Source: Planctomycetota bacterium | GTDB taxonomy: Bacteria > Planctomycetota > Planctomycetia > Pirellulales > Thermoguttaceae | Assembly (NCBI GenBank): GCA_029550925.1 | Contig: JAKPGL010000187.1 | Coordinates: forward strand, 1-46,492 | DNA: 46,492 nt | Direction: 5' to 3' | In this document: positions 26,070-33,723 of the stretch, in pieces | How the letters are laid out: the number at the start of each line of letters is the position of its first letter | How positions within the stretch are numbered: the first letter of the stretch is position 1 | Notes under the pieces: generated by a model | What the model was told of the DNA's origin: nothing | Seen by the model: the letters and a program-made list of their open reading frames with translations, nothing else | Database searches by the model: none | Made by a program: the position numbers and the translations under genes

Positions 26070-27086
26070 ATGGCAAAGGTATTGGTAACCGGGGCGAGCG
26101 GCTTTGTTGGGTCGCATTTGGTGGAGGCGTTGGTAGCGCGAGGAGACACGGTAAGCTGTTTAGTCCGGCGTACTTCCCAGATAGACCTTTTAGAGCGATT
26201 GGGGGTTCGGCTGGTTTATGGAGAGGTGAACGACTGCAAAAGTCTGGCCGATGCCGTCCGAGGGCAGGATGTGGTTTATCATGCGGCCGGGCTGACCCGA
26301 GTCTTGCACTCCCAGGAATTTTATCGGGTCAATGGGGAGGGGGTTAGCGCGGCGGCGGAGGCGTGCGCTAAGGCGGTGGGGGGACCGCCGGTGTTGGTGG
26401 TGGTTTCTTCGCTGGCGGCGGCTGGGCCGGCCCGACAGGGACGTCCCTTAACTGAAGAAGACCAACCGACGCCGATTTCTCATTATGGACGCAGCAAGTT
26501 GGCCGGCGAGGAGGCGGCCCGTCGCTGGGCAGACCGGGTTCCGATCACGATCGTTCGCCCGCCGATTATCTTTGGGCCGAGGGATCGGGCTTGCCTGGAA
26601 TGGTTCAAGTGTATCAAGCGATTTCGGTTACACTTTGTACCGGGCTGGCGTCGGCGGCGATTCTCGTTGATTCACGTGGCGGACCTGGTGCAATTGCTCC
26701 TTCAGGCGGCGGAGCGGGGAGAACGTCTCCAACCATCGGAGGCCCCGGAACATCGCTCCCGAGGCATTTATTTTGCCGATAGCGGCGAGCATCCTACCTT
26801 TGCCGAGATGGGGTGCAAAATAGCCGCCGCCATGGGTTGTGGGGTGGCCGTCTGTTATGTGGCCATGCCCGTATTGTGGACGATCACCGCCGGTGTGGAA
26901 GCGGTGAGCCGACTCCGCGGCAAACCCAACTACGTCAATTTCGACAAGATTCGCGAGGCGACGGCGGGCCACTGGATTTGTTCGGCGGAAAAAGCCGCCG
27001 CCCAATTGGGGTTCGCTCCCGGCGGGACGCTCGATCAGCGGTTCCAAGAGACGGTCGTCTGGTACCGAGAAGCGGGCTGGCTGTAA
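26070..27086 (+). CDS. NAD-dependent epimerase/dehydratase (extended SDR family)
   Basis: This 338-residue Rossmann enzyme has the cofactor motif TGASGFVGSHL (GxxGxxG at residues 8-14), the catalytic YxxxK in HYGRSKLAGEEAA, the preceding active-site Ser region VVSSLAAAGPA and the motif TIVRPPIIFGPRDRA. It belongs to the group of dihydroflavonol-reductase-like and hopanoid- or sugar-associated epimerases; the substrate cannot be told. A hydrophobic stretch near residue 275 (VAVCYVAMPVLWTITAGV) is common in the membrane-associated members. ATG 26070 (MAKVLVTGASG) is chosen over the upstream start at 26031 because it begins the fold. The next gene is on the other strand. Confidence 0.9.
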   Translation: MAKVLVTGASGFVGSHLVEALVARGDTVSCLVRRTSQIDLLERLGVRLVYGEVNDCKSLADAVRGQDVVYHAAGLTRVLHSQEFYRVNGEGVSAAAEACAKAVGGPPVLVVVSSLAAAGPARQGRPLTEEDQPTPISHYGRSKLAGEEAARRWADRVPITIVRPPIIFGPRDRACLEWFKCIKRFRLHFVPGWRRRRFSLIHVADLVQLLLQAAERGERLQPSEAPEHRSRGIYFADSGEHPTFAEMGCKIAAAMGCGVAVCYVAMPVLWTITAGVEAVSRLRGKPNYVNFDKIREATAGHWICSAEKAAAQLGFAPGGTLDQRFQETVVWYREAGWL

Positions 27087-27304
27087 AAGACCCGCCGCTC
27101 CGAGATTTAGGAAGGATGCTCCTGCTCCATTCGGCATGAAAGTGGGGAAAGAAAAAACTGGCTTCTAGATTATTACTTTCCTCCAGAGATTATGGAGGGT
27201 TAAAGGATGCCTCGGAGGGCAACGGAGCGCCCGGGCTTCTCCATGTTTCTGCCCATTCCAGGGGGGGCCGACAGGGATCTTTTCTGAGCTTTTCCCTCTG
27301 CGAA

Positions 27305-27367
27305 CCTCTGCGTTCTCTGCGGTAAGAAAAAAGCATTTTACCGCAGAACGCAGAGAAAACGCAGAGG
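27305..27367. repeat. Inverted repeat built of CTCTGCG/CGCAGAG units
   Basis: CCTCTGCGTTCTCTGCGGTAA (27305-27325) is inverted at 27338-27358 (TTACCGCAGAACGCAGAG), followed by another CGCAGAGG copy ending at 27367. It would form a long hairpin between the epimerase and methyltransferase genes, which are convergent. It may act as a bidirectional terminator, or be a relic of a dispersed repeat. The rest of 27087-27504 shows no gene. Confidence 0.7.
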
Positions 27368-27504
27368 AGATTTTCCGAAAATCGACTCCGTCTTTCAGCG
27401 TGGACACCCGGACTGTCGAATCCCGAAGGAAAATTTTCTTAAAAATCTCTGCGGTCGAATACTATTCCAGAGGAGGAACGTGCGGAGAAAGGCCCGGCGG
27501 ACGA

Positions 27505-28260
27505 TCAACCGTTTTCTTTGACGATTTCTACGCAGATGCCGCCGGCCCGAATCCAGCGGTGCATTTTGCTGAACCAAAGTTCCTGCCGCCATTGCAAGCC
27601 TAGCGATTCACAGGTCTGGCGGAGTTCCTGACGGTTGTAGGTCCGGCAGCACCAGACCCGGCTTGTCCATGCGCCGGAGAAATTATCTTCCGTCGTCAGC
27701 AGTAACATTTTTGCTCCCGGTGCCATCACTCGGGCCAATTCCGCCAGCCCCATCCGAGCGTCCGGCACATGTTCCAGCACATAGCCGCAGGTAACGCAAT
27801 CGAACACCCGGTCAGCAAAAGGCAATCGACACATGTCCGCCACCAGATATTGGGGCCAGTCGCTTCGGAGTCGGCGTCTGGCCCGCCGCAACATCTCCCA
27901 GGAAAGGTCGATGCAGGTGATGCGGGCTTCTGGATCGGCGTATTTGAGGAGGTGTTGGACGATCTGACCAGCGCCGCTGCCCACGTCCAGGATATTCCGG
28001 GCGCCTCGAAGATCGAACCGCCGCTCCCGAATCAGCCGCTCTCCAAAAGCCAAATGCCCCGAAAGCATACTGCAAACCGCCAGCACCGCCCCTCGAGGCC
28101 CATCATAGACATGCCGGACCTTCTCCCGATACTTGTCATAGCTAAGGCGTTCGGCCCATCGGCTCTCCAGAAGCCGATTGAGTACACCCCGCCGTCGCGA
28201 CTGATCGGAGGGAGAGCAATTCTCCGAGGAGGAATGGAAATGCGGCTCGTTGACCGTCAT
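27505..28260 (-). CDS. Class I SAM-dependent methyltransferase
   Basis: This 251-residue enzyme has the SAM-binding motif I ILDVGSGAGQIVQHL at about residues 88-102, acidic loop II ITCIDLSWEMLRRAR, motif III region LVADMCRLPFADRVFDCVT and VLEHVPDARMGLAELARVM, the UbiE/BioC-like pattern. The N-terminal 80 residues include a helical region (RLLESRWAERLSYDKYREKVRH). The substrate is unknown. The neighbours (epimerase, LpxK, glycosyltransferase) suggest small-molecule or envelope glycolipid work, but that is only context. It is a stand-alone minus gene, convergent with the epimerase gene. Confidence 0.87.
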   Translation of the reverse strand: MTVNEPHFHSSSENCSPSDQSRRRGVLNRLLESRWAERLSYDKYREKVRHVYDGPRGAVLAVCSMLSGHLAFGERLIRERRFDLRGARNILDVGSGAGQIVQHLLKYADPEARITCIDLSWEMLRRARRRLRSDWPQYLVADMCRLPFADRVFDCVTCGYVLEHVPDARMGLAELARVMAPGAKMLLLTTEDNFSGAWTSRVWCCRTYNRQELRQTCESLGLQWRQELWFSKMHRWIRAGGICVEIVKENG

Positions 28261-28613
28261 GACTCTGTGCCCTTCTTTGGACGAAAAAATCCTTCAAGCC
28301 AGATGTCTATCGAGTTCGTCGAATTGGAGAAACCCGCAACCCTGAGAGGGAAAACAAACCTAGCGGTGTAGGAAGCCTCTGGGGGAGGAGGATAGTTTTT
28401 CGTATTTTCCCGGCCCTTTTTGACCCATCTGCTAAATATATACACAAAAAGCGTCTGTTTGACCATCCGGGGGCTGACGCAAATGAAAGCCAGGGAAAAT
28501 AGAGAAAATAGGCAACAGAGACACAACGCCAGCGATGTTGCCCCGAAACGCACACTCCAAGGTCGCTCATTCTTGGGCCTACCGGGGGAGAAAGATTCCA
28601 GCGTTGCTTTCCC
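28261..28613. other. Gap of 353 bases between two minus-strand genes
   Basis: No protein-like frame was seen. The stretch 28420-28530 is AT-rich, with TATATAC near 28437, and may contain the promoter of the methyltransferase gene. No inverted repeat long enough to be a terminator was recognised after lpxK. Confidence 0.45.
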
Positions 28614-29666
28614 TCAACGTTCCGGTTGGGACAACAGTCGGCTCAGCAGGTTTTCCAGGGCAGAACATCCTTCCAGTAATTGGAGGCCGATCCGAAGAGC
28701 CAACAAAGGACGCCCCCCCAACTGAGCGTAAGGGATTTTCATCAAGTCCTTCAGGGTACAGACCACGGCCGCCGCATCCCATCGGCTAACCCATTCCGCC
28801 AATTGGGCCGTTTGCCGGGGGCGATAAGCATAATGGTCGGGCAGTTCCCGAAAGGCCGCCACGTGATAGCCGCATTGTTCCAGGGTACGGCGGAAACCCG
28901 CCGGCTGCCCAATCCCACAAAAAGCCACTACCGGTTGCCCCGCCAAACTCTCCACCGAAGCCGACTGCCCCTGTGCATTGACCAGTTCCAACGGGGCATG
29001 AACCGCCTCGACCCAAATAGCCTCTGGCGCCCACCGGAGGACCGCTGCTCGGATCTGGGCGCGCCTTTGCAGTTCCACCATGTCCGATCGGGAAAGCACC
29101 ACCACATGGGCGCGCTGGAGGTTTTGGATCGGCTCCCGCAGAAGACCTCGGGGAAAAAGATATCCATACCCGAATGGTTCTAACGCATCCACCAGGACAA
29201 TATCCAAGTCCCTAGCCAACCGGCGGTGTTGGAATGCATCGTCGGCCACCAGAACCTGGCAGGAGAACTTTTCCACAGCCTGTCGGCCCGCCTGCACCCG
29301 ATCGGGATTGGCCACGTGGATCAAGCCGGGCAATTGGTGCTCCAATTCCAAGGCTTCGTCGCTGCGTTGGGCAGGTTGGGCTTTATATCCTCGGCTAATG
29401 ACCCCGACCCGGAGCCTGTGCCTTTGAAACCATTGGGCCAGCCAGGCTACCATAGGTGTTTTGCCGGTCCCGCCCAGGGTGAGATTGCCCACACTGACCA
29501 CAGGTACTGGGAGCCGATCTACTTTTGCTCGGCCTGTATCAAACCGCCAATTTCGGTACCGCACCCCCCACCCATAAGGGATCGACACGGCATGGAAAAA
29601 ACCCCGGACCATAGCCGATCCCAGCCCAGTACGCTGCCCGCTTATTATCTGTTGGTACCATCCCAC
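28614..29666 (-). CDS. lpxK: Tetraacyldisaccharide 4'-kinase LpxK
   Basis: This 350-residue inner-membrane enzyme phosphorylates the 4' position of the lipid A disaccharide. The P-loop is in VSVGNLTLGGTGKTPMVAWL (about 57-76), the N-terminal membrane-associated helix covers about 18-40, and the family motifs VISRGYK, DDAFQHRRLARDLDIVLVDA, FPRGLLREP and FCGIGQPAGF are all present. Length fits the family. Its presence implies an outer membrane with lipid A, as in other planctomycetes. No other lpx gene is in the window. It reads away from the GT2-TPR gene at 30248, with a 580 bp gap between them. Confidence 0.95.
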   Translation of the reverse strand: MGWYQQIISGQRTGLGSAMVRGFFHAVSIPYGWGVRYRNWRFDTGRAKVDRLPVPVVSVGNLTLGGTGKTPMVAWLAQWFQRHRLRVGVISRGYKAQPAQRSDEALELEHQLPGLIHVANPDRVQAGRQAVEKFSCQVLVADDAFQHRRLARDLDIVLVDALEPFGYGYLFPRGLLREPIQNLQRAHVVVLSRSDMVELQRRAQIRAAVLRWAPEAIWVEAVHAPLELVNAQGQSASVESLAGQPVVAFCGIGQPAGFRRTLEQCGYHVAAFRELPDHYAYRPRQTAQLAEWVSRWDAAAVVCTLKDLMKIPYAQLGGRPLLALRIGLQLLEGCSALENLLSRLLSQPER

Positions 29667-30125
29667 CCTGACATCTCCAAGCGGCCGTCTAAAATCGTCC
29701 TCTCATTATGAAGGTATCCCTACTTCCTTTCATAGGCCGACCGGAGAGAAACCCAGTAAAATCCGGTTGGGTTTTCTGCTGGGGCCTCGTCCATGCTGGC
29801 CTGCATATTACCCAAAATCCTCCCCAGGGGTTCCACCTGAAAGCCAACTGGCCCCCAAAAGAGGGGAACACTATCCTTTTTTGGTGGGCAAGAGTCATCC
29901 CGGCCAAGGAGATGGTAAGCAAGTCTTCCCCACGATGTTCTCAAAAAGCGGCTTTTTTTCAAATCGGGCTTTGAGAAATCGGCTGGAAAAAGTACACTCC
30001 TCCTATTATTCCGGAGGAGATGGCATTCAGGGGGGAGATTGTTCATGTCATAGGCTGCTGCGTTGAAAATTAGGTAAAATGCGGGATTTAGGCAAACCCT
30101 GGTGGAGGGTCATCAATCCTACTCC
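29667..30125. other. Gap of about 460 bases, no gene recognised
   Basis: This lies between divergently transcribed lpxK and the GT2-TPR gene. Open frames here read as low-quality translations with no ribosome site. The promoters of both genes should lie here and in 30217-30247. Confidence 0.45.
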
Positions 30126-30216
30126 ATAACATTTCATCCCCCGAAGGAATCCGCCCTTGCTGTGAAAGCGGGGAAAAATGCCTGAGCCTGGTTCCGCCAT
30201 TCGGCTGAAATGTTAC
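30126..30216. mobile_element. Miniature inverted-repeat element, short form, second copy
   Basis: The 91 bp element has an intact right end, CATTCGGCTGAAATGTTAC, and a decayed left end, ATAACATTTCATCC. The inside (GAAGGAATCCGCC) resembles the short copy at 20252 (GAAGAAACCCGCC). No convincing target duplication remains. It ends 31 bp before the start codon of the GT2-TPR gene, so it may influence that gene's promoter or leader. Confidence 0.65.
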
Positions 30217-30247
30217 CCGCCTTTACTTCTTGGTTAAGGAAGACCTT

Positions 30248-31729
30248 ATGATCAAGCACTCCTTGGTCTCTGGGGATACAGAAAGCTCCCTCCCCACCGG
30301 TTCGGTATTAACCGCCGCCATTTTAGCCCGAGATGAAGAGGCGGTCTTGGCCCCCACTTTGGACTCCGCTCGCCAAGCGGCCGACCAATTGCTTCTTGTG
30401 GATACCGGTTCTCAAGACCGCACCCGGGTGGTCGGTTATCGGTATGGGGTCAAGGTGGTCCAAGTACCGTGGGAAGATGACTTTGCGGCTGCAAGAAACC
30501 GAGCCCTTCAAGAGGTCAGAACACCCTGGATTCTTTGGATAGATGCGGGCGAGCAGTTAGCCCCGGCTACCGTTTCGGAGCTGAAAGAGTTTGTCCGTAC
30601 CCAGGCCGATCCGAGCAAAGTGTATTGTCTGAAAGTGGTCTTGCCGCCGGCTGACCCGAGCGGTTCCACCGCCGAGGTCCTTCAGGCCCGGCTCATGCCC
30701 AATCGTATGGGGCTTCGGTACTACGGCCGAATTCGGGAAACCCTCCAGCAGTCTATGGAGAGTTTAGGAATGCAATGGGCCGAGGCCCCTGGGGTTATCC
30801 TTTGCCATCCCCGTCGGCATCATCCCGACTGGAAAGCCCAACGGGCGGTTCGGAACCTTCGGATCGCCCATCAAGAGAATGCAGGGAGTTCTCGGCCGAC
30901 GGTTCGGCTTTTATTGGCGATGGCCGACAGCCTGGTCGATCTGCGAGATTTAGAACATGCTCGGGCTCTTTACCTTCAGGCGGTGCATCACGCCCAGGTC
31001 GGCTCTGTCGAGCAATTGGAAGCCTATTATGGCCTGCTGACCACCTCGGAGAGTTCCGGCCAAGCAGGCGAAACCCTTTTGACCTACGCCTTACAGGCCG
31101 TGGAGGTCTTTCCGTTGGACGCCCAAGTGCTTTGTCTCTTGGGGCAATTGCTGGCAGTTCAAGGCCAATGGGCGTTGGCAGCCCGAACCTTTGAGCAGGC
31201 GTTCCGGCATGGGCAAGTCTGTGGGCAAGTTTGGCATCTGACCGATCTACGGGCGTTGGCAGGCTGGGGTTGGAGTCTGGCTTTGGATCGTCAAAACCAG
31301 CCGGATCAGGCCTTGGCCGCTTTGGAGGAGGTCGCCGCCCAGACCGAGGCGGCTTGGGTGCGGCGTCGGCTGGTGGAAAAATATGTGCAACTCGGCCGAC
31401 GGGAAGAGGCGATGCAGGCCATCCGTCTGCTCTGGCCCGACGCCAGTGCAGAGGATATTGGCCGACTCCAAAACGTGATTCAAGCCGCTTGCTTGGCTGC
31501 CCAAAAGGATTTTAGAGCTGCTTTGCCGATCTTGGAGGAGGCTTACCAGGCGGGCTGTCGAGAGCCGGTTTGTTTACACTGGCTAGCAGCAGCCCAGATT
31601 GCCACCGGCCAAGTGCAATCCGTTGAGCCGGTCCTCCAAGAATGGCAACGAGTCGATCCTGCCCATCCTGAACTCCGCCGATATGGGGAAATGCTCCGGC
31701 GTGCTTCCCCTCTTCAGTCGGAGAACTAA
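30248..31729 (+). CDS. Family 2 glycosyltransferase with C-terminal TPR-like repeats
   Basis: This 493-residue protein has a GT2 domain at about 15-225 with LTAAILARDEEAVLAPTLDS, LLVDTGSQDRT, VPWEDDFAAARNRAL and the metal-binding region ILWIDAGEQL. The Asp-x-Asp equivalent is DAGE, typical of the 'GT2 TPR' group that is similar to SunS and LPS core enzymes. The rest is helical repeats of the tetratricopeptide type (EHARALYLQAVHHAQ, LAARTFEQAFRHGQ, QALAALEEVAAQTE). The acceptor is unknown; protein or envelope glycans are possible. ATG 30248 has AAGGAAG upstream and is preferred to the TTG at 30230. It is apparently a single gene. Confidence 0.9.
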   Translation: MIKHSLVSGDTESSLPTGSVLTAAILARDEEAVLAPTLDSARQAADQLLLVDTGSQDRTRVVGYRYGVKVVQVPWEDDFAAARNRALQEVRTPWILWIDAGEQLAPATVSELKEFVRTQADPSKVYCLKVVLPPADPSGSTAEVLQARLMPNRMGLRYYGRIRETLQQSMESLGMQWAEAPGVILCHPRRHHPDWKAQRAVRNLRIAHQENAGSSRPTVRLLLAMADSLVDLRDLEHARALYLQAVHHAQVGSVEQLEAYYGLLTTSESSGQAGETLLTYALQAVEVFPLDAQVLCLLGQLLAVQGQWALAARTFEQAFRHGQVCGQVWHLTDLRALAGWGWSLALDRQNQPDQALAALEEVAAQTEAAWVRRRLVEKYVQLGRREEAMQAIRLLWPDASAEDIGRLQNVIQAACLAAQKDFRAALPILEEAYQAGCREPVCLHWLAAAQIATGQVQSVEPVLQEWQRVDPAHPELRRYGEMLRRASPLQSEN

Positions 31730-32089
31730 TACCCTTCTGCGTGGGATGGCCCCAGATACGGAGAGAGAACTGGGGCAATTGCTCTTTTGTTCTTTCCCTT
31801 CCTTTCTATTTTCTCTTGTTTCCATTTTCTCTATTTTTCCATCTATTTTACACAATTCCCTCAATTTGCCCATCTTGCCTTTTAATTCCTCTCCCTATCT
31901 TCATATAAGTTCTAGGAGTGGAGAGATATTCTTTCCCCTTTGGGGTTGGGAGTTCAGCCTTCGGGATATTCTGGCCGTGCGTAAGAAAACTTTGGGGGGG
32001 AGGGGGCTTGTCAGCAGACCCTCTGGGGTGTTAGATTTTCTGCCCGATCCAGTGTGTGATAGGTTTTTTTGATCCAAAAGGATGAAAGA
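31730..32089. other. Gap with a long pyrimidine-rich tract
   Basis: From about 31781 to 31910 the plus strand is strongly T/C-rich (TTCTTTCCCTTCCTTTCTAT and similar) and much lower in GC than the neighbours. No gene was recognised. A G-run (about 31992-32006) follows. The promoter for the acidic-protein gene probably lies near 32040-32075, where TTGATCC... and AT-rich sequence occur, but it cannot be assigned. Confidence 0.45.
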
Positions 32090-32515
32090 ATGTTCCTTAG
32101 GAAATGTTCCGAAGAGTCTTTTTCTGATCCCCTTTTTCTTTTTTCCACAAACGCCCACCTTCCAAACCGAGGTCTTTCCCTAACAGGGCAAAGCGGCGCA
32201 ACGGGAACCCCTAGATGGATTCTCTGCCAGGAGGAAGAAGAGGAATCAGAAGGATTCGAAGACTTCGATGAAGACGATTTCGACGACGAGTTCGACGATG
32301 ATTTCGACGACGACTTCGATGAATTCGACGAAGAACTCGAAGAAAAATTCCGGGAAGAATTCGAGAAAGAGGAAGAAATAGAAGAAGAGGAGGAGGTCGA
32401 ACCCCCTCCTGAACTTCCCGAAGAAGTCGAGGAAGAAGAGGAATTCCCACACCCTGACGAAGAAGAATTCGAAGACCTCGATGAGGACCTCGACGACCTG
32501 GAAGAGGATTTTTAG
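32090..32515 (+). CDS. Highly acidic low-complexity protein of unknown function
   Basis: This 141-residue protein starts at ATG 32090, which has AAAGGA eight bases upstream; the frame is open to a TTG at 32069. The first 45 residues are ordinary and contain two Cys. The rest is almost only Asp, Glu, Phe and Pro: repeats of the FDDDFDDDFDEFDEE type, then an EEE/PPPE stretch. The DNA repeats with a period of roughly 15 bases (GACGATTTCGACGACG), which suggests growth by slippage. The predicted charge is extremely negative. The opposite-strand frame (Phe/Leu-rich) is a shadow. Its stop codon TAG lies just before an inverted-repeat element. Whether it is a real protein is moderately certain because of the ribosome site and codon pattern. 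Confidence 0.6.
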   Translation: MFLRKCSEESFSDPLFLFSTNAHLPNRGLSLTGQSGATGTPRWILCQEEEEESEGFEDFDEDDFDDEFDDDFDDDFDEFDEELEEKFREEFEKEEEIEEEEEVEPPPELPEEVEEEEEFPHPDEEEFEDLDEDLDDLEEDF

Positions 32516-32517
32516 AA

Positions 32518-32597
32518 CCTCTCGTCATGACGACACAAAAGTTTCCACTAGCCCTCTACCTGGTGGAAGCTAGCCGGAAAGGTCATTTTGTTAGAGG
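32518..32597. repeat. 80 bp element sharing an end with the 450-533 repeat
   Basis: The right end CATTTTGTTAGAGG (32584-32597) is identical to the right arm at 520-533. The left end is decayed: CCTCT remains, just after the stop codon of the acidic-protein gene, in the same relation (TTTTTAG then CCTCT) as at 441-454. The total length is close to the other copy (80 against 84 bp). It lies 109 bp before the purine nucleoside phosphorylase start. Confidence 0.5.
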
Positions 32598-32706
32598 CCC
32601 TCTGTTGTTTCTTATATTCCTGGGGAATTCGGAATCGTCCTCTGGGTTTCCTATCGGGAAAAGAAGGCGATTTTCGATTACTCCTTCGATAGACGGTGGA
32701 ACGCTT

Positions 32707-33564
32707 ATGGTTGATCTACATGCGTGCATCGAGGAGGCCGTCGCCGAGGTCCGTCGTCATTGGACCGGCCAGGCGGAGGTAGGAATTATCTTGGGCACAG
32801 GGCTGGGTTCCACGGCCCAGGAGATTTGCCGAGAGGCGGTCCTGCCCTATGAAAGCATTCCGCATTTTCCCCGATCGACGGTCATTGGGCATTCGGGGCA
32901 ATTGGTTTGCGGCCGATTGCAGGGTTTGCCGGTTGCAGCGATGGAAGGCCGATTCCACGCCTACGAGGGTTACTCGTTCCAGCAGATCGCCTTTCCGGTC
33001 CGCGTGATGAAGGCCCTGGGGGCCAAGGTGCTGATTGTCTCCAATGCCTGCGGCGGCCTGAATCCGCAGTTCCGCCAGGGCGACATCGTGGTCATTGAAG
33101 ACCATATCAACCTGTTGCCCGGCAATCCGTTGGTAGGCGTGCATGACGATCGGTTAGGTCCTCGGTTTCCGGATATGTCGGCCCCTTATGATCGGGAGTT
33201 GATCGAAGTAGCCTTAGCCATTGCCCGGCGGGAGGACTTTGTAGCCCATAAGGGGGTTTATGTGGCCGTGTTGGGGCCGAACCTGGAGACCCGGGCGGAG
33301 TATCGTTTTTTGCGGCTGATCGGGGCGGATGTAGTCGGGATGTCCACGGTCCCGGAGGTGATTACCGCAGTACAGTCGGGGATGCGGGTTTTGGGCCTTT
33401 CCGTGGTAACAGACATGTGTTTGCCCGACGCTTTGAAACCGGCCGTTATTGAAGAGATTTTGGAGACGGCCAACCAAGCCGAACCAAAATTACGCAAAAT
33501 CGTGTTGGGTGTGTTGGCCCATTTGGCCTCCCAGCATGGATCTTCTTCCGGCGGAAGTGGATAA
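32707..33564 (+). CDS. Purine nucleoside phosphorylase, trimeric class (PNP/MTAP family)
   Basis: This 285-residue cytoplasmic enzyme splits purine nucleosides with phosphate. Family motifs: ILGTGLGS (28-35), the phosphate loop IGHSGQL (60-66), MEGRFHAYEGYS (79-90), VSNACGGLNPQF (111-122), GPNLETRAEYR (190-200) and VGMSTVPEV (210-218). Position 236, in VVTDMCLPDA, is Asp where human PNP has Asn243, which contacts the 6-oxo group. MTAP also has Asp there and uses 6-aminopurines. An adenosine or methylthioadenosine activity is therefore possible and the usual 'inosine/guanosine' label should be used with care. ATG 32707 begins the fold; the frame is open 60 codons upstream through the repeat, without support. 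Confidence 0.93.
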   Translation: MVDLHACIEEAVAEVRRHWTGQAEVGIILGTGLGSTAQEICREAVLPYESIPHFPRSTVIGHSGQLVCGRLQGLPVAAMEGRFHAYEGYSFQQIAFPVRVMKALGAKVLIVSNACGGLNPQFRQGDIVVIEDHINLLPGNPLVGVHDDRLGPRFPDMSAPYDRELIEVALAIARREDFVAHKGVYVAVLGPNLETRAEYRFLRLIGADVVGMSTVPEVITAVQSGMRVLGLSVVTDMCLPDALKPAVIEEILETANQAEPKLRKIVLGVLAHLASQHGSSSGGSG

Positions 33565-33723
33565 GAGGTTGGGGTTTCCCCAGCATCGCCGGTCGAAAGA
33601 ATCGCCGAAGCGAAGAAAAACCACTTCGCCGCCTTCCTACCCATTGCTTCCCGCTCTGGACGAAGGAAAATGGATGCAGAAGGCAGGTCCATTTTTTGAA
33701 TCGACAGGAAAGGAGAAATCATT

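Noticed and set aside
27095-27140. Another short mobile-element end (CCATTCGGCATGAAAGT)
   Set aside because: The resemblance covers only about 12 bases, with an insertion in the middle, and no opposite end was found.
32246-32452. Phe/Leu-rich minus-strand frame that looks like a membrane protein
   Set aside because: It is the complement of the GAN/TTC repeats of the acidic protein and has no ribosome site.
32527-32706. N-terminal extension of the purine nucleoside phosphorylase
   Set aside because: The 60 codons run through an inverted-repeat element; the family fold starts at ATG 32707.
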